From assembly GCA_963691705.1 (NCBI GenBank), contig OY829538.1, positions 16,084,443 to 16,148,442 on the forward strand: 64,000 nucleotides of DNA. The letters run 5' to 3'. Source of the DNA: Viola odorata. Lineage: Eukaryota > Streptophyta > Magnoliopsida > Malpighiales > Violaceae. Below, piece by piece: positions 56,462 to 64,000 of this stretch. Numbering within the stretch: position 1 is the stretch's first letter; every line of letters begins with the position of its first letter. The notes below the pieces were generated by a model. That model saw only the letters and a list, made by a program, of their open reading frames with translations. It searched no databases and was not told where the DNA came from. A program made the translations under genes and the position numbers.

Positions 56462-58111
56462 TTAAACTCTAGGATAATATAACTTCAAACGAGCGATATT
56501 CCAGGAGTTGGATAAGGGCGTACCGTCAAGTGTCTCCAGGCGATAGGCCCCTCTTCCGACAACGTGGGTTACGCGATATGGTCCTTCCCAGTTAGGACTA
56601 AGCTTTCCTATACGTTGTCCGGTTGCTCGCCTGTCTCGGAGCACCAGGTCACCGTTTTTCAACAATCGCTCTTTGACCTGCCTGTTATGATAACGGGCCA
56701 TTTTTCTTTTGTAGTGTTGCGTTTTCAGTAGGACTTCTTCTCGAACCTCTGGTAACGCGTCCAGGTTAGCACGTAACCGTTCCTCGTTCCGTTCCTCACG
56801 AAAGTGAGCCACCCGTAGGCTCATGGCCCCAATTTCCACTAGCGTAACGGCTTCAGTTCCAAAAGCCAACGCGAAAGGCGTTTCTCCAGTGCTAACTTTT
56901 ACGGTCATGCGGTATGCCCACATCACGTATGGCAATTCATCAGCCCACTTCTTCTTAGACCCCTCTATGTTTTTCTTAATACCGCTGAGGATGCTCCTAT
57001 TAGTTACCTCTGCCTGTCCGTTGGTTTGTGGGTGAGCCACGGAAGAGAATCTCTGCTCAATCCCGAATTCTGAGCATTGGTCTTTGAAGAATTGGCTGGT
57101 GAACTGGGTCCCGTTATCGCTGACAAGGATACGAGGCACCCCGAATCTCATGATAACTTGATGTTTGAAAAAACGCCATGTTTTTTCTGCCGTGATTGTG
57201 GCAACCGCTTCAGCTTCCGCCCACTTCGTAAAATAGTCCACAGCCACTATCACAAATTTCAGTTGGGACCTTGCCTTTGGAAATGGACCCAGGATGTCAA
57301 TCCCCCATTTGGCAAAAGGGCAAGGGGCGATGATTTCCGATATTTCCGTGGCTGGACGTCGAGGAATTTTAGCAAATTCCTGACATTTGGGGCAAGCTTG
57401 TACATAATCGTGGCAATCCCTTCGTATGGTGGGCCAGTAGAATCCTGATCTGAAAACTTGTGCCGCCATAGTGCCGCCTGACACGTGCATTCCGCATATC
57501 CCTTCGTGGATTTTGCGTAAGGTGTGAAGGCCCTCTTGTTCGGTTATACATTTGGCGGCGGGGTGAGAAAAACATCTTCGAATTAGATCCCCGTTATAGT
57601 ACGTGCAACGAGCAGCCTGTTTTAGCACTTTCATCTTTTCAGCGTTACCGTCAGGCAGCTCTTCGTGCATCAGGTATTTTATTACCGGAATCCGCCAATC
57701 ATTCTCGAGCTCATTCACACACAAAGAGGCTTGTTCCTCCATGAAGGATGGCACCGATAGCTCACGATAATACACATCTTTAGGTATAGATGCTTCAGGA
57801 TTCGCGGCCAGCTTGGCAAGGTAATCGGCTTCAGCATTTTCCTCTCGGGGAACGTGCTCGAAGCTGACTTGCATGCCCTCTTTCTTTATTTCCACTAGTT
57901 CTCGCGTTACCTTAGAGAGGTATTGCACCATAATAGGTTCTCGAGCCTGAGAGTGTCCTGAGACCTGGTCAATTATCAGTTTGGAGTCTCCACAAATTTT
58001 TAGACGCAGATCTCTTGTTTGGCCGGTATCGCGCCTTCCCTTTGAAGAAAACTCTCTTCCTATTCTGAGTCCAGCTAGCAACGCCTCATATTCGGCTGCA
58101 TTATTGGACAA
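56462..58111 (-). CDS. Second RNase H and integrase of element E
   Basis: 549 open codons. The N-terminal part is the second, archaeal-like RNase H of Tat elements (SNNAAEYEALLAGLRIGREF, LKICGDSKLIIDQVSGHSQA, VPREENAEADYLAKLA). Integrase follows: HVSGGTMAAQ and CPKCQEFA zinc domain, then catalytic Asp in WGIDILGPFP, Asp in LVSDNGTQF and Glu in NGQAEVTN, and the C-terminal domain (NWEGPYRVTHVVGRGAYRLE). All catalytic residues are present. A TAG just upstream (58112-58114) separates it from the rest of pol. Confidence 0.93.
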   Translation of the reverse strand: MSNNAAEYEALLAGLRIGREFSSKGRRDTGQTRDLRLKICGDSKLIIDQVSGHSQAREPIMVQYLSKVTRELVEIKKEGMQVSFEHVPREENAEADYLAKLAANPEASIPKDVYYRELSVPSFMEEQASLCVNELENDWRIPVIKYLMHEELPDGNAEKMKVLKQAARCTYYNGDLIRRCFSHPAAKCITEQEGLHTLRKIHEGICGMHVSGGTMAAQVFRSGFYWPTIRRDCHDYVQACPKCQEFAKIPRRPATEISEIIAPCPFAKWGIDILGPFPKARSQLKFVIVAVDYFTKWAEAEAVATITAEKTWRFFKHQVIMRFGVPRILVSDNGTQFTSQFFKDQCSEFGIEQRFSSVAHPQTNGQAEVTNRSILSGIKKNIEGSKKKWADELPYVMWAYRMTVKVSTGETPFALAFGTEAVTLVEIGAMSLRVAHFREERNEERLRANLDALPEVREEVLLKTQHYKRKMARYHNRQVKERLLKNGDLVLRDRRATGQRIGKLSPNWEGPYRVTHVVGRGAYRLETLDGTPLSNSWNIARLKLYYPRV

Positions 58112-58114
58112 AGG

Positions 58115-59455
58115 CTACAAGATTCGAATAGCATACCGTATATGCATATCGTGCGGCCCGTTTATGAAGACTCCGGCCCCCGCCAGTTCTTGGTTTTTGG
58201 CTCCGTCCACATGAACGATCCAAAGATCCGTATATGTTTCTGGGAACGGGAGATCCATATCGTTCCATTCCACTTCAGGTACACCACTCAAAGGGTCCTC
58301 TGTGAAAGTACACTCCGCTATAAAATCAGCAAGGACCTGAGCCTTTACGGATGGCCGGGACTGGTACCTCAAACCATATTGTTCGAGTTCTAGGGCCCAG
58401 ATCAGCATTCTTCCTGAAGATTCAGGCTTTCGAAATATCCTCTTCAAGGGTTGGTCTGTAAGTACAACGATAGGATAAGACTGGAAGTATCGGTCCATCT
58501 TGCGGGCGGCTTGTATAAGGGCGAATGCTATTTTCTCAATACGAGCATATCGCAGTTCCGCGTCCTTTAAGACATGACTCACGAAGTAAACTGGGCGATG
58601 AGTGTGGTTATCGTCACGAACAAGGACGGCGCTGACCACTTCGTCCGCCGCGCCCAAGTACAAGTACAGGGTATCGCCGGACTCGGGCCTTGTCAATAAT
58701 AAATCAGATGATAAATAGTCCTTTAAGTCCACAAATGCTTGCTCACATTCTGGGGTCCACCCGAACGTGGCTTTCCGTCGTATGACTTTGAAAAAAGGGA
58801 GGCACTTTTCTCCTTGCTTGGAGACGAATCGTCCCAGAGCGATAACGCGCCCCGTTAGCCTTTGCACTTCCTTAACGGTTCTCGGCGATATCATATCATG
58901 TATAGCTTTAACCTTGGAAGGATTAGGCTGGATACCTTTCTGGCTAACTACGTAGCCCAAGAACTTACCCGTCTGGAATGCAAACATGCACTTCCGGGTG
59001 TTTAGCTTCATGCGATACCTTTTCATCACATCAAAAACTTCCTTTAGATCCTGCAGGTGATCATGAAAATTCGCACTCTTCACCAGTATGTCGTCAACAT
59101 ATGCTTCCACATTTCTCCCTATTTGTTCCTCAAAAATCTTATTTGCCATTCGCTGAAACGTGGCCCCCGCGTTCTTTAGTCCAAATGGCATCGCTGTGTA
59201 ACAATACGTGGCTTTAGGAGTAAGGAAGGCGGTCTTCTCCTCATCCTCTAGGGCCATAGGGATTTGATGATATCCGGAATTGACGTCCAATGAGCTTAGA
59301 TATGCGTACCCAGCGGTTTGATCAACCAACTAATCTATGCGAGGAAGCGGGTAGCAATCCTTAGGACAAGCATCGTTCAAATCGGTGAAGTCAATGCACA
59401 TACGCCAGTCTCCATTGGGTTTAGGAACAAGAACCGGGTTGGCTAGCCAAGTGGG
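58115..59455 (-). pseudogene. Reverse transcriptase and first RNase H of element E
   Basis: The frame begins at WLANPVLVPKPNGDWRMCID (about 59454) directly after gag sequence. A TAG at 59330-59332 breaks the YPLPRID-LVD block. It then runs open from 59329 (SLDVNSGYHQI, FGLKNAGATFQRMANKIFEE, active site AYVDDILVKS). RNase H follows (LYLYLGAADEVVSAVLVRDD, ARIEKIAFALIQAARKMDRY) and the linker to the second RNase H (WIVHVDGAKNQELAGAGVFI). The catalytic YVDD is intact, but the N-terminal part of RT is deleted. Confidence 0.9.
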
Positions 59456-61272
59456 ATCCCTCCCGCTATGATATTGATTATGGGGATGTCGTCGCCATCT
59501 ATCGCGAAGGTTTCCCCACCCTTTCCTTTGGGAGCGTTATCCGGCTGTGGGACTGGAGGGGGCCTTGGTCGTTCGTCTGCCGCTCTTCTCATCGGATTGT
59601 TTCGGGCATCTTCCCTTACTTGAGTCGCAAATTCTCCCAGATATCCTTCCTCCACCAAGCGTTCTATCGCCCACTTTAATTCTCTGCAAGCCTCTGTGGA
59701 ATGTCCTCTGGCTTTATGGAATTTACAGTAAGCGTTTTCTCTTCTGCCTAAAAGCACTCCAGGTTTCGTGGGTGCAGGATAACGGATAGGAAGATCTCGC
59801 TGTTCCGCTATCGCCAAGATCTCCGCTCTTGGTACATTCAAGGAGGGAAAATCCGGATAATACGCCCGATTTTTGTTAGCGTTCCCTTGACGCTGATGAG
59901 GGGAACTACCTTGTTTTACTTTCGAGGAATTTCCTTTTTGCTTATCGTAGGTCTTTGGGATGTAATCTTTCCGTCGAGCGTAATCATCAGTGTAATGATC
60001 GTCAACCAGAGGATTTGCGGGAGCGGCAGGGATGTGAGGTGCCCCAGGCGGCATATTAAATGTTCTATTTCTATTTTCTTCTTCTTCCATTTTCGCATAA
60101 TTATGGGCTTTAAGTCTTAGTGCGTCCAAGGATATTGGAGGATCCACCATCAATGCATCTTTCAGTTTTCCATAATGGCAGTTTCTTTTCAGAGCTTCTA
60201 TGGCGAAATCAACGGTAACGCCCGGCGTTAATGACATTTCCAGATCGAATCGGCTAAGAAATTCTTTCAATGTCTCTTGGGACTTCCGCTATATGTCAAA
60301 TAACGCTGCGGCAGATTTCCGAATTGGAATTGCTGTACTAAATCTGCTCCGAAATTTGGATTCCAACTGTGCGAAATTACTAATGGATCCGCCAGGAAGA
60401 CCTTCAAACCAAAGACGAGCAACTCCCGATAAGGTCATAACAAATATCTGACATAAAGCCGCATCACTGTGGGTTTGAAACTGGACGAAATCCTTCACTT
60501 TGTTGATGTGCGAAATAGGATCTTTAGTACCATCATAAGTATCAGCGGGAAGCTTCACTCGCCTGCTGACCCTGTGACGTCTTACACGACGACTGAAAGG
60601 GTGACCTGAGGTATCATCAAGAATCTCACGCGCATGATGTGGGGGAGATATGTCTCCTTGTCGCCCTCCTTCCCTTGGTTCAGGTATATGATGTCGCCTG
60701 GGAGACCGGCTGCGACTCCTGGGAGAACGACTTCGATATCTTCTGCTACTGGATCTTTCACTGTACACGGGAGATAAACTCCTGTTTGTTCCTTCCCTCC
60801 GTCCGGCCCAACGGTTCCTCAACGCCTCAAGCTGCCTGTCTTCCTGCAGAAGAAGTCTTTGCGGCATTTGTGGTACATAAGCCTCTACTCCTCCTTGAGT
60901 GAGCTGTACATGACCAACCGGGGGATTTCCTGCGGATAAAGGCACTTGGGGGTTCTCTGGAAACAACGGGGGCAAAGGTCGATCAGCAACAATAGATGGT
61001 GTGAATATGACGCGAGGAGGAACGCTAGATCCAGAAGCACCAGGCGTGACTCTAGTGGCCATTTCAGTCAAATATTCCAAGCGGGAACGAAGGGCCGCTA
61101 TTTCCATAGCAAAGGGATTTTCATTGTTAAGCACAGATCCTTCCAAAAGAGGAGTATAAAGATCAGATCCCACCGTCTGTGATGAAGAAATGACCGTCTG
61201 TGAGGAGATAGATCCTCCGGCGATCCCGACCGAGAGGTCCAGAGGTCCCGAGATAGTCGATTGCGTCGTCAT
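59443..61272 (-). pseudogene. Gag of element E, one in-frame TAG
   Basis: The start is MTTQSTISGPLDLSVGIAGG at 61272, 49 bases after the primer site. An Arg/Ser-rich segment (RRYRSRSPRSRSRSPRR) precedes the capsid core (LPADTYDGTKDPISHINKVK, ARLWFEGLPGGSISNFAQLE, FRSRFS). A TAG at 60289-60291 interrupts it, and the same frame continues (LKEFLSRFDLEMSLTPGV, ALKAHNYAKMEEEENR-like region) to a knuckle-like CKFHKARGHSTEAC. The frame ends at IINIIAGGIPLG, where protease should follow but RT sequence starts instead. Confidence 0.9.
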
Positions 61273-61320
61273 AGAGAGGTCAGCAGTAGCAAAAGGAAAT
61301 AACCGCTTAATACACCAAAG

Positions 61321-61338
61321 CTCTCAATGAAAGCACCA
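61321..61338 (-). promoter_or_regulatory. Primer binding site of element E
   Basis: The minus strand reads TGGTGCTTTCATTGAGAG, two bases from the LTR. These 18 bases equal the 3' end of the tRNA-Thr copy in element F up to position 59. After that the match ends (next bases CTTTGG), as expected for normal stopping at the modified A58. Confidence 0.85.
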
Positions 61339-61340
61339 TT

Positions 61341-61871
61341 TGATAAGATCTGAGATCTCTTCTGGTCGGAAACGGCTGCTGCAGCTAGTCGGATGGGAAG
61401 CGATCGGCGTTGGAGGTACCTGCAAAGCGCCGGAGGGGGACTCCGGCGTAGACACTCCGATGCTTAAGTCAGTTCGAGTTTTCAGAATGGTAGAGGTTCT
61501 CCAAGATGATCTCGATCTTACCTTCTGTTTGGAATTCGTGGGGGTATTTATAGGCTTAAGATGGCGATACCTTACAGCGATAGGGGTAGGCAACGTTTGT
61601 AACCATCGCTTCGGGCGATATCAGTTCCGTCATTGGGGCGATAATCATGTAGGGTCTATCGGGAGCGATATCCTCCTTGGTCCCCTAGGATGGGATGACG
61701 CCGTGCGCATAAAGGTGCGTAAGATCCCCCCCCCCCGCTGAAGTCGACCATCCTAGGAAATTTCCGCTGGCCCAGGCGATAGGTTGGCATATCAGGGAAG
61801 CGTATAGAAACTTGTCCGGGATTGATGCCGTGGCCCCAATGTTGACGTCAGAAGCATTCCAATTGTTATCA
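61341..61871 (-). repeat. Element E 5' LTR
   Basis: 531 bases with TATAAATA at 61555-61562 (minus strand). Six substitutions against the 3' LTR, five of them transitions. Confidence 0.95.
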
Positions 61872-61876
61872 AAAGA

Positions 61877-62356
61877 TAATAAAAAAATATCATTATTTTA
61901 TACCACGTTATAGGATATTAATAAAAAAACATATTTTTTGGAAATTTTTTAAAATAAAAATTAATTAAATTAAATTTTTTAGACTGATTTCAGCTAATTT
62001 ATATAAATATGGGGATCAACTTCAGTTAAAAATAAACGATATTAATTTAAAAAACTTTAGACGAACATTTAACTTTTATTACTTTTATTAAATTATTTTA
62101 TTTCTTAATTAAGGTTAGTGGTTCTAATTAGCATTATCCACCTCGAACTTTTATTACGGGAAAAATGATTCTTGCATTAAAGACATGTTGTTGACTGACG
62201 TAGACAACAAACAGAAAAGTAACAAAGTTGGAACTGTTTGTCAAGAAAAAAAAAAAAAAAGTTGGAACTGCCTCTTCGGTAAGTGCTGGATTGTTGTGTA
62301 GGTGCTTCTCTCATCACAGTAGATCTCAGCCGTTGGACTCTCTCATAAAAGATATC
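61877..62356. other. Intergenic spacer
   Basis: AT-rich DNA between the target duplication of E and the next LTR. An (A)15 run lies at 62247-62261. No gene is seen. Confidence 0.6.
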
Positions 62357-64000
62357 TGATGGTTGCCGAAATCGTCAAAATAAAATAATACAATCTACCA
62401 ATGCACATGTAAATAAAAACAGTAGCAAGTGGTAAAAGGATCGTTCTTCAGGGATTCGGTGGACAATTAAAATTCCTTGTAAATGACAAGATAAGTAACA
62501 AGTGGTAAATACCAATATTGAGTTGTTGTATTGCAATGGATTAAATAACAGAAATAACATAAACAGCAAAGAAAGTGATTTGTGTGTGTGTTCAAATGGT
62601 GACAAAGTTCCCAGTAAGGATTCAACTAAGCACATGAATTAAACTGATTGATCATTGATTCAAGTATTTTCAAGATTGAACTTATAGGCGGCTATAGAGA
62701 CCAGGTGTTCACCTAAATCTCCTACTCTCCTCCTAAACGAGGCTAATAAAGAGACACTCTATTAGAAGCCCCTAATCGGTTTGACAATTCTAAGAGACAC
62801 TCTATAGAATTTAATCAAATGATTGATAATTCACAGGGAGAGACCGATCCCAAGTCTGGGATAAAAATCCTATAAACCTGACTCTATTCGTTTTCTATTC
62901 TGATCCGTCAATCAGATAGTTGCCTTCGCATCTCTCTTTACAATGTAGACTCCAAAGTATCAAGAGAAGAATGTAATTAATCAAATCCTATTTGTAGATG
63001 ATCAGGCTTCAATAGGAATAAGATTAACTTGACATTCAACTAAAACAAATAGAGATATAAGGTGGAATTTAATAAGAACAATTAGATCTCACAATCAATT
63101 ATTCATGGCAATGAATCCTTACACGGAAAATAGAATTTAGCCAAGCATCATAATAATAAATAAATAAATAAAATAGATGAAAGCATAAAATGATATTTAA
63201 TTAATTAAGAAATGGAACCAGCAACGGCTTATTGAAGCTATTGCTATGGAATTCTTGTCTCTGCCAAGAAGAAAGAAATATGCTATGTAAAAGATGAAGT
63301 AAGTAGTTACCCAGCACTACTCTCCTTATTTAAATAAAATCCCTTAGTTTTCTTTTTCCAAAATTCAAAATAGTGAAGGGATAAGATCTAATTAATATTA
63401 ACAATATTTGTTCCAAAATCCTAACAGAAGTGTAGGATAATATCAGTGGCAACAGGACTTCTTGTTCCAGTAGGAGTCCGTGAGACAATCTTCTAGAAGA
63501 AACAGCAGTCACAATATTGCTCTGCAACATACGATTCCAGCTCCTACGGTATGAAATGTTGTCCAGCAACGTTCTCTATAATAAAGGAGTGAAAAACCCG
63601 AGAATTAGCAGTATCACCGTCCTAAAATAGACATAAAAGACGACGATAAATAGACATTTAACTCTCCAATCAAATCCCCCACACTAACCTATGCTCGCCC
63701 TCGAGCATTACACTCAAACACAGCCCCCTAATCAGAACAAATGGTTTCCCACAAGGCAAACAGGAGAAGCACACTCAGCTCATAAGCATAGAATTCGACA
63801 CAACCTCCTACCTAGATAGCATCCACATCAAACCCAAAGAATAACGAAACCAAGGGAGAAACTTTCCCATACCTAGCATAGTCGCAAGCAATCCTCACAC
63901 AGAAAATAGTATTTGCACTCAAACTCAGCAAGGATTATGGCTAGGTGTTTACACTCAACAGTGCAAATAACGATGCACAAAATCAGATTTGCACTATCGA
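62357..64000 (-). mobile_element. Gypsy element K, 3' end only
   Basis: The LTR at 62357-63672 (tgatggttgccg...ctctccaatca, 1316 bases) is followed by a minus-strand polypurine tract (63673-63685, AGTGTGGGGGATT) and the family tail (ctatgctcgccctcgagcat, compare actatgcttgcccccaagcat at 11536). This is therefore a 3' LTR of a minus-strand Athila-like element whose body lies beyond the window. 63686-64000 is its noncoding 3' region. The LTR resembles solo LTR D in size and start. Confidence 0.75.

Larger units (their letters stand above)
47060..61871 (-). mobile_element. Tat/Retand-like gypsy element E with antisense gene cassette
   Basis: Two 531-base LTRs (47060-47590, 61341-61871) differ at six positions. 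A perfect aaaga target duplication lies at 47055-47059 and 61872-61876. The primer site is TGGTGCTTTCATTGAGAG (minus strand, 61338-61321), tRNA-Thr type. Gag-pol reads on the minus strand (61272-56462), with two RNase H domains as in the Tat lineage. Four genes read on the plus strand (48354-55357) between pol and the 3' LTR. Protease and the start of RT are deleted and gag-pol has three TAG stops, so it cannot move alone. Confidence 0.95.

Overview
The window is nuclear DNA from a flowering plant. It holds one intact, intron-containing class III peroxidase gene near the left end (minus strand, 3582-5046). Almost everything else is Ty3/gypsy and Ty1/copia LTR retrotransposons, nested into one another. 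There is no bacterial-type gene organisation, no CRISPR array and no rRNA. The species cannot be named from the sequence.

Layout. 1-3500 is AT-rich spacer with several degenerate tandem repeats. 3582-5046 is the peroxidase with a TATA box at 5131-5136. 6158-45498 is a copia element with 260-280 bp LTRs, split by an Athila-like gypsy element, here called C (8611-45492; target duplication ctaac on both sides). C is itself split several times. Its 3' LTR holds a solo LTR, D (8853-17074, duplication atagt), and D holds an internally deleted gypsy element, A (10002-16912, ctcaa/ctcga). C's envelope-like region holds a nest of J (about 19011-21228, gag-protease only), H (21229-26697, Tat/Retand-like remnant whose LTR carries element G, 23255-26373, duplication ggggg), I (26698-37640, Athila-like, plus strand) and F (34215-37200, Tat/Retand-like, inside the 3' LTR of I). 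After a 1.5 kb spacer comes E (47060-61871), a young Tat/Retand-like element with two 531 bp LTRs and a perfect aaaga duplication. The 3' LTR of a further minus-strand gypsy element, K, starts at 62357 and runs off the right edge.

The most interesting system is in E, H and F. Beside the usual gag-pol on one strand, these elements carry a cassette of genes on the opposite strand. E has four antisense genes (48354-48731, 49205-49663, 50129-52371, 52991-55357). Each has its own TATA-like box, and the two long ones have clean GT-AG introns. The first intron sits at the same place and phase in both genes and again in the H copy. F has lost all of gag-pol but keeps homologues of antisense genes 1 and 2 between its LTRs. 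F also carries, directly after its 5' LTR, the complement of nearly an entire mature threonine tRNA, CCA included, instead of the usual 18-base primer site. This looks like reverse transcription through the whole primer tRNA, and the anticodon reads GGT, as expected if inosine-34 of an AGU tRNA was copied as G.

No retroelement here has an intact gag-pol. C has all the domains but many frame breaks; A, I, E and copia have internal deletions; J, G, H and F lack pol. All activity would have to be supplied in trans.
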